Shown piece by piece: positions 1 through 11,096 of a stretch of DNA of 64,000 bases. The stretch's first letter is position 1, and each line of letters opens with the position of its first letter. The stretch covers positions 62,001 through 126,000 of the forward strand of contig JAFISE010000034.1 in the NCBI GenBank assembly GCA_022560025.1, read 5' to 3'. This DNA comes from Stagonosporopsis chrysanthemi. Lineage: Eukaryota > Ascomycota > Dothideomycetes > Pleosporales > Didymellaceae. Position numbers and translations under genes: made by a program. Under the pieces are notes generated by a model, which did not search any database, was not told the DNA's origin, and saw only the letters and a program-made list of their open reading frames with translations.

Positions 1-417
1 AGCAGTTAGACATATTCCATAGCGTTGCATAGCATAGGCGCAAATGATTATGAATGATCAACGGAAAAGAAGACATTTGACACCAGTCAGGCCTGTTAGT
101 AGACATAGCCGAAAAGAACATGTGCTTGTCATACTTCGTGATTTCGATTAGGTAACTGATACTGCTCCTGCAGCCGTACCCTCGACAACTCCAAGTCTTA
201 TAATTAATATGTGTCGCATCGGACACGATCTCCAAAGTCCAAGGCCGTGATACACGGCATGTTTAAAAGTATAATACACGGAAGCTGCGGGAGCCTTCCT
301 CACTTTTGACGCTGGCTGAAAGCGACCAGACGATTCTTCGCTACTCGGCTGGCCTTGGTTCTCCCTTACTAATGACGGCCATTTCTGGTGTGGATGGTGG
401 ACAGTATAGAGCCTCAT
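1..417. other. Left flank, no supported gene
   Basis: This stretch lies immediately downstream of the ERG3 stop codon, so part of it should be the ERG3 3' UTR. Short open frames are present on both strands, but none shows a recognisable domain, splice structure or credible start. I see nothing else here. Confidence 0.5.
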
Positions 418-1533
418 CTAGCGAACCTTCTTAGGCTCCACATCAGGCTCATACTTACGGTCGTCTTCTCCCTCGACCTCCAGAACCATCTTGTCGACAG
501 CCTTGGCTTGCTTCAGCCACTCGCTCTGACACATCTTGAGCTCCTTCTGAAACAACTCGTCATTGGGCTTCCTGTAGCTGCCGCCCATGCGATCCCACAG
601 CGTCGTGAATTGTCCGTAATTGTAGTTGAAGTACAAGTGGTGCATGGTGTGGCAAGCAGCGCCGTTGATAATGGGCGAGTTGTGCGCGTACTCGCCATCA
701 TGAATAAGAACTGTCCAGATGTTGACGAAGATGAAAAGCGCGACGTATGCGAACTTCTGCAGCGGGAAGATGAAAGGAAAAATGTGGTACGGCAGACCCT
801 GTGCGTAGCCATCCATGGGATGGAAGGCGTGCGAGGCAAAGGGCGTAGGCATGATCCACTTGTGATGGGGCTTGTGCAACGTCTTGTAGATGCTCTTATG
901 GTGTAGACCGCGGTGGATCCAGTAGATGCAGAAGTCGGTGAAGCATGCAAATAGCGGGAACTGCAGCCAGTTGTACCAAGCTCCCGGGCCCTCCTCTGTC
1001 GCATCGTAGAGCTTCGAGTAGCCGCGTACTTCAGCCAGAAACCACGGCGCTGTGAAGATGGCCATGATGGGAAAGGCAATGTTGGCTTGCTTCATTTCTA
1101 GCCTCATCTGGTTTTTGAGGTATCGAGGGTGTGCGAAGGTGGCTTTGTCGAAGACCAAGAAGTAGGATGCGGATGCGAAGACGTAGTAGACAATGACACC
1201 AAACAGCCTGTGATCATTGTGTTAGGATTACTAGACGTCTACAAAACCCTGTGGTGCAGCATACCATGTGATCAGGTACAACGTTATTAGCTGCCTGCGC
1301 CAGTCGTCCCGCGGCCATGCACTCTCGTACGCAGCTTGTCTGGGCTGCACCGAGAAGTACTTGGTAGCTGGCTCGTACTGCCATGTTGTTGTGGGCAGCG
1401 CGAAGCCGGTGGGCTCGTGCTTTGAACTGGCAAAGGTCGCATTCGTGCTTAGAGGAGCCACAGATACAGGCAATATGCTTGAATATATGTGGTCGAATAT
1501 GAAGGTATCTGCGACTTCGAGGACGATATCCAT
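418..1533 (-). CDS. ERG3: Delta(7)-sterol 5(6)-desaturase (C-5 sterol desaturase)
   Basis: This ER membrane di-iron enzyme introduces the C-5 double bond late in ergosterol synthesis. Two exons are inferred: 1533-1265 and 1207-418, with a 57-nt intron (GTATGC donor, CACAG acceptor). They give 352 aa, the usual size for fungal ERG3. The splice keeps the frame through a split Trp codon and rebuilds a hydrophobic segment. The three histidine boxes of the fatty acid hydroxylase superfamily are visible: HRGLHH near residue 188, HKPHH near 201 and HTMHH near 275. Hydrophobic stretches flank them, as expected for a multi-pass protein. The start is the ATG at 1533, which opens a typical ERG3 N-terminus (MDIVLEVADT). 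In known fungi, loss of ERG3 changes azole response; nothing in this sequence suggests loss. Identity is firm. Confidence 0.93.
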
Positions 1534-3483
1534 GGTGGTTGTGGCCGCGAATAATCAGCCCGTTTGGCCAAGGTTCGCGTGTATGTATTCAGGAACGCGA
1601 TGGACGCGATTCGTGAGGAGACGAGAGATCTGACAGGGGCCGCAATGTCACTACCAGAATATAGCACAACGCAAAAGAACGAGCGTGACAATTTATGGGA
1701 ATGAACGACAGATACAGAGTCGAAAGAAGAGGCTATGCATCCTCTTTCAGGCCGCTGAGATTATCGGCCGACGCGCAGGAAGGAACACAGCTGCCGTGTT
1801 GCTAGACCCTTATGATTGAGGATATCAACCATTGAGGCCGCCGGTCCCAGCGCAAGGGGTTCGGAAACGGGTTCGCGTAGGATCCGGAAGCTCTTCCCAT
1901 AACTCGCGCCAGCCTCGCCTGGTTATCGCCTGTTTCGCAGTCGTGCATCACTCCACTTCATTTGCGCACCCGTGCTGTAGTGGGCTAGGTTGCCATTGGC
2001 ACACTTGTTGATGAGACAACCAGACTGGATTGATTGAACCTGTCTCAAGCTGCTTTTAACGTCACTTTCATAACGCTGTTGCTCAACGTCAAGCCTTGCA
2101 ATTCACCCTCTCACGAAGCCGAACCTCAAAATTCGCGCAGCTAAGTGGCCCTGTGTACAGCGACATGGCAAGGCTGTGGCTATTGACCACCCATTTTATT
2201 TACCTGTTCCGAAGGGATTGTACATCAAGTGGAGCTATATGATAAAAAGGGAAAGAGCATGTAGCGGTGGATGAACATATCCCTCTTACTTTTCACCTCT
2301 TCCCTGCTTTCCCTCCACACTTCCCTTCGACAGACACAAAAGTCATCAGAAATATCCACTCAAACGCCTTCAAACGCTTTCAAATGCCCATTTGCCGTAG
2401 ACAGCTTACACGGGCTGTTTGGGTCTCTCGTAGGAGCAGACGACCTGTGCCGGTAAAGCACTTCACCGCGAGCATGAAGATAAAGCCTTGGTACGACATG
2501 CACTATCATACAGACTGCCTTTTGTATCCATCAGGTTGCGAGGTACATTGTAACGAGACACAAAGAGAGGACTGAGTCCTTGCCACACCACGGATCACGG
2601 CTCATGGACGAAGCCCACCAGACATGAACCCTCTTATGGGTCACGATCTTGGCAGCCCGGGACTTTCCTTACCGACATGCAACCCAACACTTGATCTCTG
2701 TGCTACAGAAGCAAGAGAAGCAGTATGCTTTGCGAGGTGCGTACAGCTTAGCGTCGACTGGAAGTGATCGAGACCAGAGCGCCCCCGCCACCGGAGCACC
2801 CCGGCTGTATGGGGCTCACCAGAGACGGGTATGACATCACGCATGCCAAAGTCTCGAGATTCCGCATGTTAATCCTTTGTGGGGTTTTTCAACAGCGTCC
2901 TTGGTCTCGGCGTTCAACTGGATTTGCACTACCGAAACCGCTGACAATCCGACTGTCAAATGAGACAGCGCGGTGTCTGCGACATATGTATCCATTACAA
3001 GGCTAAGGCTCTATTGAGATTGGCGATCTCATGGAATAAATTCTCGGACCTTTCTCAGTACATAGCGAATGAGAGCCTAGAACACGCGATGTGCTCGGTG
3101 GCTTGCGCGGTCCTGTTCCCGATAACGGGTTTCTCGGTGGCGCGAACATACAGGCTAGAAGCACCCTCTATTACACGTAAGGGACATGACTGTAACGTGC
3201 GGCCCTGGCATTATTGTCGCTCAGCACATCGATCTCCGTGAGCGTAGACAGATCAGCCCGCAGCGTGCGGTCAAGTGTTCCGAGATCTTCCACGTGTTGT
3301 GGCTCGTTCGAGACCCTTAAACACTTTGACGGCGCTACCGGCTCCTCCGTAACGAACGCACAGGCTAGCAGGCCATGGCGAGAAACGTCCAGGCCCAAGA
3401 ACTAGTTCTAGTTAATAAGATGATGCCCTTCATCTTTTGCTGCCAAGACGTGAACATCCATTTCCATCGTCAGTCTTGTCGAT
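1534..3483. other. Gene-free stretch between ERG3 and the histidine kinase
   Basis: About 1.95 kb separates the ERG3 start (minus strand) from the kinase start (plus strand), so both promoters lie here. Open frames are all short, about 120 codons or fewer, and overlap one another without domain signal. I see no long repeats, tRNA-like arms or transposon termini. Confidence 0.5.
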
Positions 3484-6400
3484 ATGGCAGATGGCTCCAT
3501 GACGAGTCGCCCTTATGCGGGCTTGCCTCAGAATACCGCCGATGATCGCGAACGAGCGCGGGAACTTTACAAATACTTCCAGCCACCAGAGAAAACGGAA
3601 CCGATTGATACCGCCTTGACAGCGCATGCACAGCTTGTGGCATGGAGGTTGAATGCGGAGCGCGCAATGGTCTCGTTGATCGACGAGGAGACGCAGTATT
3701 TTGTCGCCGAAAGTACCAAGACAGTTCATCTAGACGATGCCGAGCAATACGAGGATCCCGACGATGCGATTTGGGCCGGGGTGAGTACTTGAAGACAGCC
3801 TTCTACTCATGCGACATCACAGCTGATGTGCTGTATAGTGTGTCAGGGTACCGAAAGCTGGGAGATTGTGTGAACACACAATTTCTGCGCCACTGCCACC
3901 TGATGGCGGGCCAGCTTGTTTTGAGGTGCTCGATCTGAGTAAAGATGAACGTTTCAGCCAACTTGGCTTTATAGCAGGACCGCCCCATTTCAGGTACTAC
4001 GCTGGTGTACCTTTGCGTACGCGCAGGGGCATCAACATTGGCTCGATCTATATTCTTGACAGCAAGCTAAGAGAACCGCTCTCGCGCAATGAGAAGCACT
4101 TTCTCGGTGTCATGGCAGACAACGTTATTCAGCATCTCGAAATGTCCAGAGACAAGAAAGACCGTCAACGCTTCTTCCGGATGAACGAGTGCTTGTCGGC
4201 ATATGTTGATCCGGTATTTGAAGACACGAAGCGTAAGCGGCGAAACAGTGATGACAGCCTTTCGGCGGGAACCGACTCGGACACCGACTCTAGGCGAACG
4301 ACTGATGGTGGCGATCGTATTGAAGTTATAGTTAGAGCTGCAGAGTTGCTGCGCGAGGCCATTGATATTGAAGAAGGAGGCGGAGGTGTGCTCTACCTTG
4401 ACACGTCCCTAGCAGATGCACCATCACAACAGCTACCTTCGAGACCCGACCATCCTAGCGAGTGTGCAGCTGCTGGAGGTGCATTACATCATGGGTTACC
4501 ACAATCTCGGCAGCAGAGAGTTGAACATGCCTCTGCTATGACCGCAAAGAGTACCCAACCCTGGAGTCTTGATGCAGAAAAGAAGCGTATAGGCAGTACC
4601 GAGATCCTTGTGCACACATACCAACCCACCGGAACATCATCAGAAGAACCAGAATTTTGGCCCTTCACGCCGGAGGAGCTCTTGAAGCTGATTAAACGTT
4701 ACCCAAGGGGAAGAATCTTTACTTACGATCAACGAGGACAAGAGCTGTCTGACTCCTCAGACCACGAAGGCAGCTTCCACGAAGGCAGCTTCCACGATCG
4801 GCCAAGATCCAAAAGACGTCTGCAGAAATCAGCGGCAGACTCTGTGATACTACGAGCTCATTTCCCAAAGGCACGTCAGATCATGTTCATACCAATTTGG
4901 GATTCGACGACGAGCCGGTCGGCGGCCTGCTTCATCTACAACTGTTCGGAATACCGTAATTTCACGCACCAACTGGAGTTCCTCAATTGTATAACATTCA
5001 ACAATTGTGTCGACACGGAACTCTTGCGACTTTCGAATCTCAAGGCAGCCGAACAGAAGAACAACTTCATCGGCTCAATTTCACACGAACTTCGATCGCC
5101 TCTCCATGGTATCTTGGCCTCTTGCGAGTTTTTGCAGGACACAACATGCACCACGTTCCAGCAGTCGCTCGTCAAGACTGCCGAAAGTTGTGCGAGAACA
5201 CTCCTAGATACAGTCAACATGGTTCTGGACTACAGTAAGATCAATGCTTTTGAGAAGGACAGATCTAGCAGCGCTACATCAGGGCGCACCGATAGCGCCC
5301 AGCTGGAGCATCGCAAGGCAGTTCAGACCAACTTGAACGCACAGCGTAATATCGACCTTGCTACGTTGACCGAGGAGGTTGTTGAGGGAGTAGCATCAGG
5401 TCACATCTTCCTTGATCTACAAAGTCAAGCAGCGGAGCAAGATGTCACGACCGATAACGAAAGTTCAGACCACTCACTAGCTCCCCGCAAACCAGATGTA
5501 GAGCTCGTCGTCGAGATATCAGAACAGGACTGGATATACTGGTGCGAGCCTGGTTCCATCAGACGCATTGTGATGAACCTGGTTGGTAACGCCCTCAAGT
5601 ACACCCAGAGCGGCTTCGTTCATGTCAAGCTTGACACCCAGAGTGGAGAACATAAAGCGACCGAACACGGGATCCTGACGGTCACAGACTCTGGGCAGGG
5701 TATCTCTCCAGCATACTTGAAAGATAAGCTCTTTAGGCCTTTTGCCCAGGAATCAAACCAGGCACCTGGTGTCGGACTTGGATTGTCTCTCATCAAGTCA
5801 CTTGTAGACAACATGGGAGGTCATATCGATGTTGTTTCCACTGTTGGCGTTGGCACTAAAGTTACCGTCAAATTTCCCTTGACCAAGGAGCCGTCACAGG
5901 ATTTGAATGCTGAAGGGAGAGCTCCATCTAGGTGGAATAATGGCCCAACTAATGGCACAAACAACGTACGAACAACCGGCACCCTAGCCAACAAGCCCTC
6001 GGTCGCTATCCACTGGCCAGATGATACAGGGGCGACAAGCGATCAACGAGAAGCCGACCGACTGCTACGTAAGACGTTGACATCGTACTTGACTACATGG
6101 TCCACGAAACCAGTAAGAGAATGGCAGGAGGATTCTGAAGCTGGTATTGTTGTCGTTGAAGAAATTGCTTTCGAAGATCTGCTTCGACGCTTTCCTCAAC
6201 TCTCCATGCCTGGATGCCGTACTATGGTGCTGGTCCTCCGTGGCACAGGCGCGGCAAAGTTCAGTGCCAGCAAGAATGTGGAAGAAATTCGCCATCCTGT
6301 CGGACCGCACAAGCTTGCAAAGGGGCTGCAAGCATGCGCAGACCGCTCCGAGGCAGCTTCGCTGGAGACGACGCCAGTTGAAAGCGTCACATCCGCAATC

Positions 6401-7048
6401 ACACAGCTTAATATCTCGAACGATCAGACACCACACAACGACCTCACGACAAAGCAAAATCAACCACGGTCCACGAAAGCCCAACGTGACGACATCAAGA
6501 CTGTCTTGGCCCCGACGGCACCTCTCGAAATGCTCGACGCAACACACACACAAATAGCAGCTACAACCCCGAATATGTCATCGCCCGCATGTCGCATTCT
6601 CCTCGTCGATGATAACACAATTAATCTCCGCCTCTTACAAGTCGGCATGAAAAAGCGCGGCTACAAATCCATTTCCAGCGCCTCCGACGGCCTCCAAGCC
6701 GTCACCACCTACCAGACCCTCCTCCACTCCTCCCCACCCGCACCACCAGACATCATTCTCATGGACCTCTCAATGCCGGTCATGGACGGCTTCGGCGCCA
6801 CGCGTAAGATACGCGCAATCGAGGCTGAGTACAACAGTCGACTGGAGCTTGGGCAGGCGCCTCATCATTCGATGATCATTGCCCTGACCGGCCTGGCGAG
6901 TGTAAGGGATCAAAAGGAGGCGTTCACTGCTGGAGTGGACTCGTATGTTATGAAGCCAGTTAGTTTTGCGAAGTTGGCGACGTTGCTCGAGGACTGGACG
7001 GTGGGTGGGAAGGCTGCTGTGGTGGACTCTGCCTCGAATGGTATTTGA
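3484..7048 (+). CDS. Hybrid sensor histidine kinase with GAF domain and receiver domain
   Basis: This is a fungal two-component phosphorelay sensor. Exons are 3484-3780 and 3839-7048, joined by a 58-nt intron (GTGAGT donor, TATAG acceptor, phase 0), giving 1168 aa. The N-terminal 230 residues resemble the GAF sensor region of fungal kinases that begin RELYKYFQPP. A HisKA H-box follows with the phospho-acceptor His near residue 515 (SISHELRSPLHG). The ATPase domain shows an N-box (NLVGNALKYT) and G-boxes (DSGQGIS, GVGLGLSLI). The C-terminal receiver has the DD pair (LLVDDN), the phospho-acceptor Asp near residue 1075 (LMDLSMPVMDG) and the conserved Lys in YVMKP. All catalytic motifs are intact and there is no transmembrane segment, so it should be cytosolic. 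The stimulus is unknown. I cannot assign it to a numbered fungal HHK group with confidence. Confidence 0.93.
4763..4792 (+). repeat. Tandem 15-bp duplication inside the histidine kinase
   Basis: Two perfect copies of a 15-bp unit (4763-4777 and 4778-4792) encode HEGSF twice in a charged linker between the GAF region and the kinase core. The unit length keeps the frame. Confidence 0.85.
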
Positions 7049-8344
7049 TCTCATTATGTTGGATGTGTGCAACGTTGCGTCGGTTTCTGGTTCTACAGGC
7101 GTTACGTTCTTCTTCTGGTTTGTTTTGTTGCATAGCATGGCGTTAGGCGAGGAAACAGGGGTTGTTCAATGGATATAGATCTATCGGGACCGTATCGCTG
7201 GAGTTAGAAAGGGTTATCTTACCACCAGGGAGCCAATGCAGTTATATAGATAGCGGCAAAGCCCGGAATCTAACGCACTGATGCTTGACCACTTTCAGCG
7301 CCCCCCATTGTCTTGAACGCAGCTGTGCAAGCCAGACTACCTCAGATTTTTTAAGGAGTACTACGTGTTCTGCAATGTACAATCACCTCCAGGCGTATCT
7401 GAACAGTGCTTATGGGTACCGTGTGTCTCATGTAGTACCAAAACAGTAAGCATGTCTGACGAAGTAAGAACGGCCAAGGTATGGTGTGTTCACAACGCAC
7501 GCTAGAAAAGTACTTTCAACAACTGGATTGCGACACCCTATGAGCCGAATTTCTGATGGATACATGTCTTTGACGTTGAAGACCCCAGGCGTACTGGCAG
7601 CTGATGGATCACGCCTCTGAACTGTCAAGATCCTCTGGCATCATTCCTGTCTTGCGAGCGCACAACATGGAAGCAATGTCTCAATGCGAAGACAACCAAA
7701 GTTCACTGCATATTGATACATGAGATATAATCTCGGATCTCTTGGGTGTCCCGATACAGGATGTGGCCATGTCGGCTCATGCACATCTAGGGTATTGTTA
7801 TTCTGTAGCAGGTTAAACATTATCCTTATGCTAAATAGCTACTTCTTGTCGCTGGTAGCTGGATAAAGGAGCCGGGCTGTGTGGTCGGACGAGGTCACAT
7901 CCTGTGATTGAGATATGAACGTCTTATACCGAGCGCTACTGACTGGTATCAGTCGACATCATCACCAGAAAGCAGAAATTTGTAATCCCGGGTGTAGCGT
8001 TGCAGGTTGCAAGTTCGATACCGAAGTTGAGATCTGTGCACGTGACTAGTCCGCTTTTCTCTCCTAGCTCAACCTCCAACACCAGCCAATTGACTTCACT
8101 TGAAGCTGAATGGCCACCCTTGAAGCCCTCTATCTACCGGTTCTCCGGTGATATTCCCAAGATCTCCAGACACGGTAATCAAAGTCGAGTCATAGCCTTG
8201 CTTTCACAACAATCCACCAACTTGTACGAACAGGTTCTCAAGTCTGCGACAAGATTTGATATTCCCAATCAGCCCGCCCCAATACAGTGAAACTCGTTAT
8301 ACGAGCATGCGAATATCGTCTATTGCCTAAGCGATCACTCAACA
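7049..8344. other. Intergenic stretch, kinase 3' side to transcription factor promoter
   Basis: About 1.3 kb between two plus-strand genes. It should hold the kinase 3' UTR and the promoter of the downstream transcription factor. One 96-codon open frame at 8000-8290 has no domain and ends just before the next gene. A tRNA-like GTTCGA near 8010 lacks pairing arms. Confidence 0.45.
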
Positions 8345-10502
8345 ATGTTGCGATTCATCCCAAGCGACGATCAAGGCATGCCCCAACGACGCGCTGGTCA
8401 GGCGCGCGCTTGTGAGATGTGTCGCAGGCGCAAGGTAACCACAAGCATCAAGCTCATCTTGACTAGACACACTTACTGATAATAGGTGTAGAAGCGTTGC
8501 TATCATACGGATGATCCCAGAGTTGCCCCCGAATCCTCCGAGATGCGACAAGCATGCAGCAGCGCAAAGCGGGCCAAACCCTCGAAGGCGCCTGACCCAA
8601 ATGCAGGTTCTAGAAATGACCCCATACGGGAAACATCAACTCGCCCTGGAAGAGACCAAAATCATCATCGGACTATGCGAGATGACAGTGACGTGTCAGT
8701 GATTACAATCTCATCAGGAGCCGCAGGAGGTGCTTTGGAACGGGGTGCAGAGCTGCCGAACACAGCAGCCGCATCCAACTCGAGCATCTACGACTCAAAC
8801 GATTCCAGGAACGAGTCGCGATTCATCGGCCATCTGAACCCAGAAAGTGCGTTTTTGAATGCAGAAAACCCAGCAAACGACACCGTGCCTGGCCGATCTG
8901 AAGAGATAGGGGTTTGGCTATCTACGAAGGGTCAGACTGGAGACCCGAAACACCACCTACCACTGCCGAAGACGACAGCTTCGTCAGACATCTTGTGCTG
9001 CCCCAATCCTGTTGTGGCTAATCTTCTACTACCCTATCTTCAAGGTCCATATCTTTCGTTACTTCCCTATCCAACTGACTTTAGCGCATTGTGCGAAATC
9101 TACTTCGATGAATTTCATCCCACATTCCCCATCCTGGACAGAAAGTGTCTCGACGCGCCATCAGCTCATATCTTCACACAGCACGCTGTTAGACAAATCG
9201 TATGCTTGATTGCAAGCTCCAGCTCGTCTTCCGAGCCTTACCTCAGCCTCCAAACAAACGAAACGCGCTCTGTATTGAGGCGAGGCGAATTTGCACATCA
9301 ACTGTCGCTTGCCGTGCGCACGGCACTGAACCTAGAACTGGTCAAAGACAAACTCACCCTGTGCCGGATATGTGCTCTATACTCAATGTACACTCAGCTG
9401 GCTGATGATCGCTTTCTATCTATAGAATTTTGCGCGCGCGCTGTTGCACACTCTGTAACTCTCGGGCTTCATCTTCCGAAACGGGCTGATCAACAAGAGG
9501 CAGACATGGAGAAACGAGTATTTTGCTGTATATGGACGCTGGATAGGTTGAACGCCGCTTTCCAGGGGCGTGCAGTCACCATGCATGAACGCGACATTGG
9601 CATCGATCTTCGTGCTATCTTTTCTCTTCAAGAGAACTGTTTTCGACTGCTTCTCTACACCGCGCTTCTTCTGGACAAGATAATTGATTTGTATCGGCCA
9701 AAGCCTGATGGCTCGGAGGCTGATTGGGGCCCAGATTTTCCCGACTTTGAAAGTGTCGTCCACGATGCCAGTGCCGTTGGGGGAAAGCACAATCTGCTTG
9801 GTAAGCTATGAGCACACAGCGGCCTTCGCGTATGTGGAATATCTAACTTCTTGTGCAGCTACTATAGAGACCTTTTACCACGCCGTCGCTATGTTGTCTT
9901 GTCGATCACAGTCTCTTCATCTACCATTACGGCGCTCTCCGTCCTATGTACGACAAAGCTTGTCCGCCCATCGAGTCCTCTCGATCGTTTCAGAGGAACT
10001 CAAATCTAAGCTCTCGCCTACGCCAATAGTGCCCTACGCTGTATCACTTGCGCTCCGTTTCTTTTACCGCGAGTTTCGATTCACCAAAGTGCCCCTGTTT
10101 CGCACAAGAGCCCAGAAACAACTGGTTCTTGGTTGCGGTATTCTAGAGACGCTAGGTGAAGCTTTCCCTGCCGCGGCGGGTATTGCGGACATGGTGAAGC
10201 AAATCCTGAAAGAGACGGAGAAAGCGTACTCGTCCATGGTCCTCCCAGAGGAGGCCGAAGAAGCGAGAAGCAATGGGGAGACTGGATCGGCTGTCATCGG
10301 CAGACCATCGAGCTATGCACTGGAGGGTAACGAGCTGCAAACTGAGTCCGGTTCGATCCAGGATGATTCGACGTGGAATAACTTGACGTGGGATGTTTTC
10401 CAGCATTTCGACCCCAACTTCAATCTAGATGCCATTGACGCCGCACTTGCTGATGATACACAGCCTGTGTTCCCAATTACCTTCGACAACCTTTGGTCCT
10501 GA
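8345..10502 (+). CDS. Fungal-specific transcription factor with atypical zinc-cluster N-terminus
   Basis: Three exons are inferred: 8345-8434, 8492-9800 and 9859-10502, with introns of 57 and 58 nt, giving 680 aa. The first junction joins CEMCRRRK to KRC and so creates the C-X2-C-X6-C first half of a Zn2Cys6 cluster, with Cys at residues 23, 26 and 33. The second half does not show the expected C-X2-C; only one nearby Cys (residue 52) is seen. The middle region (roughly 190-460) matches the fungal-specific transcription factor domain, including CEIYFDEFHPTFPILD and LDRLNAAFQGR. The C-terminus (DVFQHFDPNFNLDAIDAAL) is acidic, as in activation domains. A RFIGHLNPESAFL motif resembles CTF1-like regulators, but I do not know its targets. 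The family is clear; DNA binding is less certain because of the incomplete cluster. Confidence 0.82.
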
Positions 10503-11096
10503 TCTCCGAGCAGTGATGGTCAGAACACTGCCAAGATGCTGGCCTATCTGAATGCAGGTCTGCTCGAGTGGAGACCATTCGCCGGACGCGATGCTCAAAT
10601 CCTTTGTTTGAAACCAATTCACAGTGTTCGATGTATCATTGTTTTACTTCGTATTCCTCCCACTGCGACGATAGTAGTCACGCACTCACTCAATACGACA
10701 CAAGTGGGGTGATGGATTAGACATTTTGCTAGCTTGGCTTTCTACAATGCAAAGCACACATGCTCGACACATTTGGTGTCAGGGTATCGACTCGACCGGA
10801 CCATGCTGAAACGACCCAATAAACAAGCAAACAAGCAAACACACAAACAAGCAAACAGACAAGAAAACAGACAGGCTGAGACACGTGCAAGGGAGCAGGG
10901 AACAGAGCAAGGAAACATTGAAGCCGTGAGGCGATTGTAGTCTACTCGTGACCATGACGCTGATGAGCAAGCAAAGGGGAAAAAGGGAAAGGGACATGTT
11001 CATGATACGACATGTTCATGATGGTGATGGAAGCCAAGTCGAAGAAGCAATGTCGAAGGAGGTGCTGAAGCGCGGCTGCCACGAGCTCAGGGGGCC
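10503..11096. other. Convergent 3' region between transcription factor and ERF4
   Basis: About 0.6 kb between two converging genes, so mainly the two 3' UTRs. It contains an A/C-rich low-complexity tract near 10820-10874. I see no gene. Confidence 0.5.
10820..10874 (+). repeat. CAAA/CAAG-type low-complexity tract
   Basis: Irregular tandem copies of the tetranucleotides caaa, caag and caga run for about 55 bp in the 3' region between two converging genes. The opposite strand is therefore rich in TTTG/CTTG. Confidence 0.7.

Noticed and set aside
388..906. 172-codon plus-strand frame opposite ERG3
   Set aside because: It is antisense to the ERG3 coding region, and no domain is seen.
7990..8030. 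Possible tRNA T-arm (gttcgat)
   Set aside because: The flanking bases do not pair into a T stem, and no acceptor, D or anticodon arm can be drawn.
8000..8290. 96-codon frame upstream of the transcription factor
   Set aside because: No domain, no splice link to the next gene, and it lies where the promoter should be.
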